A DNA stretch of 64,000 nt. Source: Bordetella sp. H567. Its GTDB lineage: Bacteria; Pseudomonadota; Gammaproteobacteria; Burkholderiales; Burkholderiaceae_B. The stretch is from NCBI RefSeq assembly GCF_001704295.1, contig NZ_CP012334.1, positions 4,662,084 through 4,726,083 on the forward strand, written 5' to 3'. The first letter of the stretch is position 1. The number at the start of each line of letters is the position of its first letter. The position numbers were made by a program, and so were the translations under genes. Shown here in pieces: positions 55,459 to 62,601 of this stretch. The notes under the pieces were generated by a model that did not search any database, was not told where the DNA came from, and worked only from the letters and a program-made list of their open reading frames with translations.

Positions 55459-55502
55459 TTGCGGATCACTTCGCCCCATTTCTTCATTTCGGCGTCGATG
55501 AA
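55459..55502 (-). pseudogene. remnant of a Bug receptor C-terminus
   Basis: On the minus strand these 44 bp read FIDAEMKKWGEVIRK, which matches the end of Bug receptors (compare DKWGKVIQQAGI at 5.3 kb and IAKYRKVIETAHI at 24.2 kb). Upstream on that strand (55503-55605) no receptor-like sequence continues, and no start exists. It looks like the leftover of a deleted receptor gene between the convergent tautomerase and DUF1501 genes. Confidence 0.6.
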
Positions 55503-55605
55503 CCGGCTCCGCACCAGCCCGATGCGACCACATTGGCAGGCCCAGGTATTCGGCGAACAGCCGCGCCACGAACCGGCGAAGGCCCACACGAATGAAGGCG
55601 GAACG

Positions 55606-56754
55606 CTATCCGCGCACCAGGCCGGTCAAGGGCCGCGGTACGCCGGCATGGCCGAATAGCGTCCGCGCCGTCAGTAGCGGATCCAGCGCCAGGCTTTCGG
55701 CGGCCACGCCGGCAATCAGGGCGTCCAGCGCGATCGTCGGCTTGAGGTCGCGCCCTTCGTACAGGTCGCCGGGCGCTAGGCCCGGCCAGTCCGCCGCCAC
55801 GCGGCCACCCGCCACCGCGCCGCCCGCCAGCATGGCGACGGCCCCTTGTCCGTGATCCGTGCCGCCTGTGCCGTTGGCCGCCGCGGTACGGCCGAATTCC
55901 GTCGCCACCAGCACCGTCGTATCGCGCCAATGCGGCCCGAGGCCATCCCGCAAGGCCGCCAGCAGGATGTCCAGGGCCTTCAACTGGGCCGCCAGGCGCG
56001 GATTCTGCGCGCCATGGGTGTCCCAACCCCCTGTCTCGATCATGGCGATGCGCGGCCCGTCGGGACGCGACAGGAAGCCGGCCGCGAGCTTGCCCAAATG
56101 AGCGGGATCCTGCCGCGCGCCGGCATCCGCGGCCACGCCGCGCGTTTTCATGGCCTCGGCCCATAGCGGCCCGAGCTGGGCATCGTGTTCGTACAGCGCG
56201 GAGACGCGCGCCAGCAGATCGTCCGGGGCTGGCGGCAATGTGGACGGCGCATACGACGCCGCCTGCACCGGACCGCGCAGCGCCGCCGGTATCGTCGGCG
56301 CAAAGGCGATCGCCTTTTCCTGCGTGGCCGGCAGCATGCCCACCAGGCGGTTCAGCCAGCCGTCCTTCACCTGATAAGGCGAGGTGCCACCGGTCTCCAG
56401 GACGTTCTGCCCATCGAAGTGCGAACGGTCGCGATAAGGCGATGCCACCGCGTGGACGAACAGCGCCTGACCCGCCGCATACATCCGCGCCGTCTGTTCC
56501 AGCGCAGGATGCAGGGCGAACATGCCGTCCAGGGGCGTCGCCGCCGCCGGGTCCACCGCCAGCGCGCCGCGCAAGCCCGCATAGGCGGGATCCGCGTACG
56601 GCACGACGATGTTCAGGCCATCGGCCGCGCCGCGCTGGATCACGAAGATGAAGCGGCGCTCCGTCGCCACGTGGGCGAAGACGATACGCGGAGAAGCAAT
56701 CAGGGAGGAGGCGGCCAGGCCGAGAAATCCGCGGCGGGACAGCATGGTATTCAT
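55606..56754 (-). CDS. DUF1501 domain protein, Tat-exported
   Basis: A 382-residue protein of the DUF1501 (alkaline-phosphatase-like fold) family. The N-terminus LSRRGFLGLAASSLIASPRIVFA is a twin-arginine signal. Landmarks: FVIQRGAADGLNIVVPYADPAY, ETGGWDTHGAQNPRLA and ATEFGRTAAANGTGGTDHGQG, the last with metal-ligand-like Asp/His. The start at 56754 overlaps the DUF1800 stop (ATGA); ATG 56745 is better placed relative to CGGAG and is an alternative. DUF1501 and DUF1800 proteins are often neighbours and probably act together in the periplasm; their chemistry is unknown. Confidence 0.85.
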   Translation of the reverse strand: MNTMLSRRGFLGLAASSLIASPRIVFAHVATERRFIFVIQRGAADGLNIVVPYADPAYAGLRGALAVDPAAATPLDGMFALHPALEQTARMYAAGQALFVHAVASPYRDRSHFDGQNVLETGGTSPYQVKDGWLNRLVGMLPATQEKAIAFAPTIPAALRGPVQAASYAPSTLPPAPDDLLARVSALYEHDAQLGPLWAEAMKTRGVAADAGARQDPAHLGKLAAGFLSRPDGPRIAMIETGGWDTHGAQNPRLAAQLKALDILLAALRDGLGPHWRDTTVLVATEFGRTAAANGTGGTDHGQGAVAMLAGGAVAGGRVAADWPGLAPGDLYEGRDLKPTIALDALIAGVAAESLALDPLLTARTLFGHAGVPRPLTGLVRG

Positions 56755-58148
56755 CTCCGTAGGAAATCCGGCGCAACGAGCAGCAGCGCGATCGCGGTCT
56801 GTACGCTTTCCGCGCGCGCCACGGCCGTGGCGGTGGCCGGGCCTAGTGATCCAGGCAGCAATGCCTGTCCCAGCGCCCGCGGGTCGATCCGGTCGCCGAC
56901 ACGCGCGGCCAGGCGTTGCGCGACATCGACGCGTCGCACCAGCGCATCCGGAGCCGCCCAGCTGGCCGCGATATCGTCGTAGCCGGCCGGCGAACCGGGC
57001 CGCCACACCGGCTGCCCGAGCTGGGCCAGCAAGGGCGCCGGACGCAGCGTGCCCGCGCCACGCCAGCCCAGGCCCCGCATGCACGAAATCATCCATTCCC
57101 AAGGGGTTTTGAACTTGACCGGGGCCGGTGACCACGCCTGCGGCGCGTCGACCAAGGCGCGATACACCGCGGGCAACTGGCCGCCGCTATCCAGGTAGGC
57201 CGAGGCCAGCCGATCCGTGACGTCGGCGGGAGGATCGTCGGCCACGAAGTGGCGAGCCAGCTTGAACGCGAGGTGGCGCGCCGTCGCGGGCGACGCGGCA
57301 AGATCGCGCAGCACGGCCAGCGCCTGCTGTTGTCCCGGCTGCGGATACCGGCGCCCCATGACGGCGCGTACGCCAGGCTCGTGCAAGCCGGGCCGGAACA
57401 CGAATGCGCCGGGTACGGGACCTTCCGCGCGCGGTTCGCGCGGGCTGGCGATGCTCCAGCCGGTCAACGCGCGCGCGAACTCGGTCACGTCGGCCTGCGT
57501 ATAGCCGGTGCGTACGCCCAGCGTATGCAATTCCATGATTTCGCGGGCCAGGTTCTCGTTCAAGCCGCGCCTGCGCGCGGGGTCGCGCCGCGCCGCCCGT
57601 TCCGCGGCCTTGCTGTCGGGGCCCACGGAGCGGGTCTGGTCCAGGAATATCTGCATGGCCGGATGCTGTTCCACCGCCATCAGCATGTCCTGGAAACGGC
57701 CCAGCACGTGCGGCCGTATGGCCTCCGCCTCGAAAGAGCCGGCCAGCGCCGCCACCGCGGGCTTTTCCGCCGACACCGCGAAATGATTGGCCCAGAAATG
57801 CACCAGCCGTTCGATGAAAGGCGTGGACGTCGCCAGGGCGCTGTCCACGCGCGCGGCCACCGCGTCCCGGTACGCGTCGCGGATGTCCGTGCGCAGGGAT
57901 AGCCGCGCCGCCTGCTTGCCATCCGAGGGTGCCTGGGCCACCGCCATCCGCAGCCGGCCCAGGTCAGCGACCAGGGCCGTCGACGGCGGGCAAGACGCCC
58001 AGGCGGCGGGGCGTGGATCGTAGCGGTCAAGCTGGACCAGCAGCCAGGCCTTCGGGTCCGCCGGCGGCACATCGTCGCGACGCGCGCCCAGGCCGAAGCG
58101 GTTCAGGGCGATCGCACCCGCATCGGATCGCGAGACGCCCGCCATCAT
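56751..58148 (-). CDS. DUF1800 domain protein
   Basis: A 465-residue DUF1800 protein: LNRFGLGARRDDVPPADPKAWLLVQLD at the start, RLVHFWANHFAVSAEKPAV, ENLAREIMELHTLGVRTGYTQADVTEFARALTGW in the middle and FKLARHFVADDPP later. No clear signal peptide. Its start overlaps the metal-sensor stop by ATGA and its stop overlaps the DUF1501 start in the same way. The family's role is not established. Confidence 0.88.
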   Translation of the reverse strand: MMAGVSRSDAGAIALNRFGLGARRDDVPPADPKAWLLVQLDRYDPRPAAWASCPPSTALVADLGRLRMAVAQAPSDGKQAARLSLRTDIRDAYRDAVAARVDSALATSTPFIERLVHFWANHFAVSAEKPAVAALAGSFEAEAIRPHVLGRFQDMLMAVEQHPAMQIFLDQTRSVGPDSKAAERAARRDPARRRGLNENLAREIMELHTLGVRTGYTQADVTEFARALTGWSIASPREPRAEGPVPGAFVFRPGLHEPGVRAVMGRRYPQPGQQQALAVLRDLAASPATARHLAFKLARHFVADDPPADVTDRLASAYLDSGGQLPAVYRALVDAPQAWSPAPVKFKTPWEWMISCMRGLGWRGAGTLRPAPLLAQLGQPVWRPGSPAGYDDIAASWAAPDALVRRVDVAQRLAARVGDRIDPRALGQALLPGSLGPATATAVARAESVQTAIALLLVAPDFLRR

Positions 58149-58633
58149 GGCCTTCCCTGCCGTTGGGGCGGCGCCGCGGGTTCACGCCACTGGCCGCGCT
58201 GCCGCAACGCGGCCGCGAACGTCATGCGCTCTTCGGGCGACAGCGTCGCCGCGAAATCGGCCACCGCCCGTTCCACACGGGTTCGCAGCGCCATATCGGC
58301 CTCGCGCGTCCGCGCCAACGCCGCATCCAGGGCCGCGCGATCGAGCTGCGGCGCGGCCAGCAGATCCAGGACGGCGCGGCGCGCTTCACGCGCTGCCCGG
58401 GCGTATTCGCGGCCGTCGCGCCGCGCTTCCCGTATGGCGGCCAGGAATTGCTGCTGGCGTTCCGGGGCCAGCCCTTCCGCCGCGAAGCGCAGCGCGACGT
58501 GCGGCGCGCGCGGGGACTCCTGCGCGCGCTGGGTCGAGAACCATTGGTAGGCGCCGCCGGCAATGCCGCCCAGCAGAAAGGCATTCAGGATCAAGGACCC
58601 GATCAGGAAGAATTTCCACCCGCGGCCGTTCAT
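58145..58633 (-). CDS. periplasmic heavy-metal-sensor-like protein (Metal_resist/CnrX-ZraP type)
   Basis: A 162-residue protein with one N-terminal membrane helix (WKFFLIGSLILNAFLLGGIAGGAYQWF) and a periplasmic, all-helical, Arg/Ala/Glu-rich domain (LAPERQQQFLAAIREARRDGREYARAAREARRAVLDLLA; LSPEERMTFAAALRQRG). This matches the Spy/CpxP/CnrX-like group that binds metals or unfolded proteins. In CnrYXH-type systems such a protein sits with an anti-sigma factor and ECF sigma, exactly the arrangement here. Confidence 0.8.
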   Translation of the reverse strand: MNGRGWKFFLIGSLILNAFLLGGIAGGAYQWFSTQRAQESPRAPHVALRFAAEGLAPERQQQFLAAIREARRDGREYARAAREARRAVLDLLAAPQLDRAALDAALARTREADMALRTRVERAVADFAATLSPEERMTFAAALRQRGQWREPAAPPQRQGRP

Positions 58634-59052
58634 TCTTCGCTCCAGTCGGAAAGCGGTTCGCCGAACCCCGTGTCCAGCCATGGCGCATCGTGGTGCGCCG
58701 GCGGCACAGCCGCCGTCACCAGGAACAAGGACACCGCGAATGCCCCCACGAAACCGCCTGCCACGCCGACGCCGGCGAACACCGCGCTCGACCACCACAG
58801 GCGCCAGCGCCGCCAGAAGGAATGCCGCACCGGCGCGCTGGCGACGATGCGGTCGAATACCGCGCGCGCGGGTGGCGCGACGGCGCGGCTGTCCAGCCAC
58901 GCATCCAGCGGCGCGGCCTCCGCCACGATGGCGTCGGCCTCGGTCGGGTGCGCCGACGCCCACGACAGCGCCGACGCGCGTTCCGCCTCGGGCCAACGGC
59001 GGGACTCAGCGCCATAGGCCTCCACGATGGTGCGAAATCTTTCGGGGGTCAT
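58630..59052 (-). CDS. anti-sigma-factor-like single-pass membrane protein
   Basis: A 140-residue protein: a soluble N-terminal helical part (PERFRTIVEAYGAESRRWPEAERASALSW), one membrane helix (SAVFAGVGVAGGFVGAFAVSLFLVTAAV) and a short periplasmic tail. No zinc HxxxCxxC motif is present. Position between the sigma factor and the periplasmic sensor, with ATGA overlaps to both, identifies it as the probable anti-sigma factor that sequesters the ECF protein at the membrane. Confidence 0.75.
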   Translation of the reverse strand: MTPERFRTIVEAYGAESRRWPEAERASALSWASAHPTEADAIVAEAAPLDAWLDSRAVAPPARAVFDRIVASAPVRHSFWRRWRLWWSSAVFAGVGVAGGFVGAFAVSLFLVTAAVPPAHHDAPWLDTGFGEPLSDWSEE

Positions 59053-59615
59053 GAGGTGTCTTCCCTAATGTCGTTGGCGGCCAGCCTGTCCCGCAACGCG
59101 CGCCGCGCTCGCGCCAGCAGGCTTTCCAGCGCGTCCACCGTAATGTCCATCACCGCGGCGGCCTCGATGTTCGATAGCTCCTGGTAGTACGTCAGGATCA
59201 AGGCCTCGCGCTGCCGCGGCGCCAGCGCCGCCAGCGCGGCCTGGATCCGCCTATCGCGCGTCCTGGCTTCCACCACCGCATCCGGTCCGGGCCCCGGATC
59301 GGGATGCTCCGGCCAGTCCTCCACCGGATCCTCGCGGCGGCCGCGCAGCCGGTCATAGCAGAGATTCATGGCGACGCGATGCAACCAGGTGTCGAATCGC
59401 GCGCTGCCTTCCTTCCAGTGCGGCGCCTGCTTCCATATGCGCACGAAGGCTTCCTGCGCCACGTCTTCGGCCTCCATGCGATCGCCCAGCATGCGGGTCG
59501 CAAGCGCCAGCAGGCGCGGCAGCTTGCGCGCGACGAGCACGCGCACGGCCGACGGGTCTTGCCTGCCGACCCGGGCCACCAGGTCGGCATCAGGGTCGCG
59601 TTCGCGTTCGCTCAA
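59049..59615 (-). CDS. ECF-family RNA polymerase sigma factor
   Basis: A 188-residue sigma70-family ECF factor with region 2 (LLALATRMLGDRMEAEDVAQEAFVRIWKQAPHW...FDTWLHRVAMNLCYDRLR) and region 4 (ALAALAPRQREALILTYYQELSNIEAAAVMDITVDALESLLARARRAL). It directs polymerase to its own regulon, usually including its own operon. It is followed by its anti-sigma factor with a 4-bp overlap. I could not identify its promoter motif. Confidence 0.93.
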   Translation of the reverse strand: MSERERDPDADLVARVGRQDPSAVRVLVARKLPRLLALATRMLGDRMEAEDVAQEAFVRIWKQAPHWKEGSARFDTWLHRVAMNLCYDRLRGRREDPVEDWPEHPDPGPGPDAVVEARTRDRRIQAALAALAPRQREALILTYYQELSNIEAAAVMDITVDALESLLARARRALRDRLAANDIREDTS

Positions 59616-59669
59616 AGTGCGCGTTGTTCCGTCATGGAAGCCTGCGGCGCTGTACCGCGATGAATGCGT

Positions 59670-59774
59670 TCAATATACGTAGACCGGGCGGACGTGAACC
59701 GGGCGCGCGGGGACGACGACGCATCCGCTCAGCGTGGCCGCGGCCACGAGCAGAATAGCCAGGGTTTTGATCAT
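59670..59774 (-). CDS. 34-residue lipoprotein
   Basis: A very short gene encoding MIKTLAILLVAAATLSGC followed by 16 residues rich in Val, Pro and His (VHVRPVYVY at the end). LSGC is a good lipobox, so the mature product is a 17-residue lipopeptide. CCTGGAGATTCCATC precedes the ATG, with GGAG at proper distance. It lies 24 bp after the YXWGXW gene and 54 bp before the sigma gene. Function unknown; small lipoproteins of this type often accompany YXWGXW proteins. Confidence 0.65.
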   Translation of the reverse strand: MIKTLAILLVAAATLSGCVVVPARPVHVRPVYVY

Positions 59775-59798
59775 GATGGAATCTCCAGGTTCTGCAAG

Positions 59799-60101
59799 CT
59801 AGGCCCAATGGCCGGGTATCCAATGCCAATTGGGCCCCCGTGCCACCCAATGGCCGGGTATCCATCGATGGCCCACGCGCACGGGCCGCCAGTGGCCGCC
59901 TATCCACACATAGCGTCCATGCTCCCAGCGCCAATGCCCGCCATCCCATACGTAGCCGGCACGCGGCGCGGGCACCACTTCCACCCGCGGCGGGGGCGGC
60001 GGCGCGGTGGGCTCCACGATGACGACCTGGGCGAATGCGGGGAATGCGGCCGCCACGGCCACGGCGGCCAGCAAGGTCTTCAAGGGGACAGCAAGCTTCA
60101 T
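59799..60101 (-). CDS. YXWGXW-repeat exported protein
   Basis: A 100-residue exported protein: signal sequence (KTLLAAVAVAAAFPAFAQ), a Pro-rich stretch (EPTAPPPPPRVEVVPAP), then Trp/Gly/His repeats (YVWDGGHWRW, YVWIGGHWRP, RWIPGHWVAR, HWIPGHWA). These match the YXWGXW/WxxGxW repeat family of small secreted proteins with unknown function. Conserved His-Trp pairs could bind metal. ATG 60101 is chosen because the signal begins there. Confidence 0.8.
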   Translation of the reverse strand: MKLAVPLKTLLAAVAVAAAFPAFAQVVIVEPTAPPPPPRVEVVPAPRAGYVWDGGHWRWEHGRYVWIGGHWRPVRVGHRWIPGHWVARGPNWHWIPGHWA

Positions 60102-60234
60102 GTCAGGCTCCCATCGCTTCGGATAACGGCGAAATGGCGCCGTTTCTCCTTGAACGGCCCGGCGTGGAATTCCCGTCGCTCGTATTTGTAAAAACGAGTA
60201 AAGGCCTGGGCACCGCTGCACGACCCGAAAAGAC

Positions 60235-61467
60235 CTAGCGCCCGATACGGCTGACCTGCCGTATACCGACCGCGGCGATCAAGCCCATGATCGCCGCAAC
60301 GATCATGAGGGCTACGCGCAGGTTGGCGTGGTGCGTAATGCCGCCGATGATCGCCGGTCCCAGCAGCATCCCCGTGTAGGCCCATCGCGCAATCGCGGCC
60401 ACGCCTTGGGCGGGTCTCAGGCCCGGCAGGCGCGCGCCGGCAAGGAAGAAGAAGGGCATCAGGTTGGCCACGCCCAGGCCCATCAGCAGCAAGCCCGCCA
60501 GCGTCCAGGCCGGTTCGGGCAGGCACACGGCCAGCGTGATGCCCGCGAATCCCATCCAGGCGCTGGCCGCCAGCGTGCGGCTATCGCCGATGCGGCGCCG
60601 CAGCGGGTCGGCGGCAAAGCGGCCGCACGCCATGCCGGTGGAAAACGCGGCATAGCCGTAGCTGGCCAGCTGCGGCGCGGCATGGGTGACGTCGCGCAGG
60701 TAGACGCTGGCCCAGTCGTACATCGCGCCTTCGCAGATCAAACCCAGGAAAGCGAAGAACCCCAGTACCCATAGCGCCGCGGATGCCTGGCGCCGCTTGC
60801 CGGACGCCGCGTCGTCCTGGGCGGGTGCGTTCTCTCGTGCCGTCGCGTCGCGTCTACCCGGCGCGTCGTCGATCAAGTGCGGGCGGCCGATCGCGATCGC
60901 CGCCAAGGCCATCAACGCGATCCCGGCGGGGTACACCCACGGCGGCAGGGCCGCCAGCGCGGCCAATCCACCGAGACCCGCGCCGGCCATGCCTCCCACG
61001 CTGAACATGCCGTGCAAGGTCGACATGATGGGCCGGCCGCCCTGTGCTTCCACCGCGGCCGCCTGCACGTTCATCGTTACGTCGAAACCCGCCATCGCCA
61101 TGCCCAGCACCAGCAGCAGCCCCAGCAACACGGCATAGCCGGGCATCAAGGGCACCAGCCCGACCGCGACCGCATAGGCGACCCCGCTGATCGTGAGCGC
61201 GCGGGCACTGCCCACGCGGGTGGCCCACCGCCCTATCGTCCCCATGGCGACGATGGCGCCGCCCGCCACCACGAGCATGGCGAAGGACAGCACGAAGTCC
61301 GACAAGCCGAAGCGCGACTTGATGTCCGGTATCTGCACGCCCCACGCGGCAAAGGCCGCGCCGTTCACGAAGAACTGCGCCATCACCGCCCGCGTCGCCG
61401 CGCGCATGCGCGCGGCTTGCGTCGCGATCGTCCCGGCGGAAAGACCGGCATTCACGGAGTCGGACAT
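60235..61467 (-). CDS. MFS transporter (YbjJ/fucose-permease-like)
   Basis: A 410-residue, 12-helix MFS protein. Start region FFVNGAAFAAWGVQIPDIKSRFGLSD and the RVGSARALTISG loop resemble YbjJ and sugar-type permeases of the FHS group. A hydrophilic loop of ~25 residues (DDAPGRRDATARENAPAQDDAASGKRRQ) separates the halves. The substrate is unknown. It lies 25 bp after the stop of the LysR gene on the same strand, so it may be co-transcribed with that gene. Confidence 0.85.
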   Translation of the reverse strand: MSDSVNAGLSAGTIATQAARMRAATRAVMAQFFVNGAAFAAWGVQIPDIKSRFGLSDFVLSFAMLVVAGGAIVAMGTIGRWATRVGSARALTISGVAYAVAVGLVPLMPGYAVLLGLLLVLGMAMAGFDVTMNVQAAAVEAQGGRPIMSTLHGMFSVGGMAGAGLGGLAALAALPPWVYPAGIALMALAAIAIGRPHLIDDAPGRRDATARENAPAQDDAASGKRRQASAALWVLGFFAFLGLICEGAMYDWASVYLRDVTHAAPQLASYGYAAFSTGMACGRFAADPLRRRIGDSRTLAASAWMGFAGITLAVCLPEPAWTLAGLLLMGLGVANLMPFFFLAGARLPGLRPAQGVAAIARWAYTGMLLGPAIIGGITHHANLRVALMIVAAIMGLIAAVGIRQVSRIGR

Positions 61468-61492
61468 CTCGTCTATGTAAGCCCCCGTCCCG

Positions 61493-62437
61493 CTAGGGAA
61501 GCAAAAACCGCGCGGCCCGTTCCCGCGCCTGGGCTTCCAGCGCGGGCGCCAATTGCCGCACCGTGCGCCTGAACTGCTGCGCCACCGCGCCCATCGGGAT
61601 GGCGCGCCGCCGCAGCAATCCCAGCGTGCGGGTGACCTCCGGCCCGGTCAATGCGCGGATTGCCAGCCTGGTATCCGGCGTTTCCGGCAATGCGGACAAC
61701 GGCACCACGGAAATCCCCAGCCCCGCTTCGACCAGCCCCAGCGCGCTGGTCAGGTGGTCGATTTCCACCAGGTGGTCGCGCTGCCATTGCCACCTGCGCA
61801 AAGCCTGTTCCAGCACGGCACGATTGCCGCTGCCCGGTTCGGACACGATCAGCCGGTACGGCTTCAGGTCGTTCCAGCTGACGTGGGTGCGCTCGGCCAG
61901 TGGATGGTCCGCGGGGCAGGCGAGCAGGAAGGGCTCCGTCAGCAAGGCATCGAAAGCCAGCCCCTCCACGGGCGTTTGCAGCGTGACGCCGAAATCCACC
62001 GAGCCGTCCAGCACGGCGGCCGTCACGCCGGCCACGTTGCCTTCGACGATGCGGATACGCGTTTGCGGCCGCTGTTCGTGAAACGCCCGCAGGATATGCG
62101 GCAGCAGCAGCTTGGTGGCCGTGGGTATGCAGCCCAGGCTGAGCTGGCCGCTGCGGCTCGCCAGCTGGTCGTCGATCGCCGACAGCGCTTCTTCCAGATC
62201 GCCCAGGATGCCGCGCGCGCGAGGCAGCAGCAGTTCGCCGATGGGGGTCAGTTGCACGCGGCGCGTGGTCCGTTCGAACAGCGGCGCGCCGATGGCGGCT
62301 TCCAGGCGCTGGATGCGCCGCGTGAGCGCCGGCGCCGAAATATTCAGCTCGCTGGTGGCGAGCTGGAAACTGGCATGCCGGGCGATCGCGACAAAGCCAC
62401 GCAAGCCTTCAAGGTCGATAGCGTTCAGGGAAGCCAT
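61493..62437 (-). CDS. LysR-family transcriptional regulator
   Basis: A 314-residue LysR protein: EGLRGFVAIARHASFQLATSELNISAPALTRRIQRLEAAIGAPLFERTTRRVQLT forms the winged helix, followed by an effector domain with LSLGCIPTATKLLLPHILRAF. It is divergent from the MmgE/PrpD gene with 164 bp between starts, the classic LysR layout, so it probably activates that gene and perhaps the MFS gene downstream. Confidence 0.88.
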   Translation of the reverse strand: MASLNAIDLEGLRGFVAIARHASFQLATSELNISAPALTRRIQRLEAAIGAPLFERTTRRVQLTPIGELLLPRARGILGDLEEALSAIDDQLASRSGQLSLGCIPTATKLLLPHILRAFHEQRPQTRIRIVEGNVAGVTAAVLDGSVDFGVTLQTPVEGLAFDALLTEPFLLACPADHPLAERTHVSWNDLKPYRLIVSEPGSGNRAVLEQALRRWQWQRDHLVEIDHLTSALGLVEAGLGISVVPLSALPETPDTRLAIRALTGPEVTRTLGLLRRRAIPMGAVAQQFRRTVRQLAPALEAQARERAARFLLP

Positions 62438-62601
62438 AAGGACATGGACGGACGCACGGGCAACGCACCAGGCACGAGCCCGCGCGGTGATTATTCCACT
62501 TCACGCAATAATAACGATGCAAAGCGCAATTCACAACGCGCCCGCGCCCGCCGGATACTTGGCACATTCCTCGTTCAGGCAACCCTATCCCGGAGACCAG
62601 C

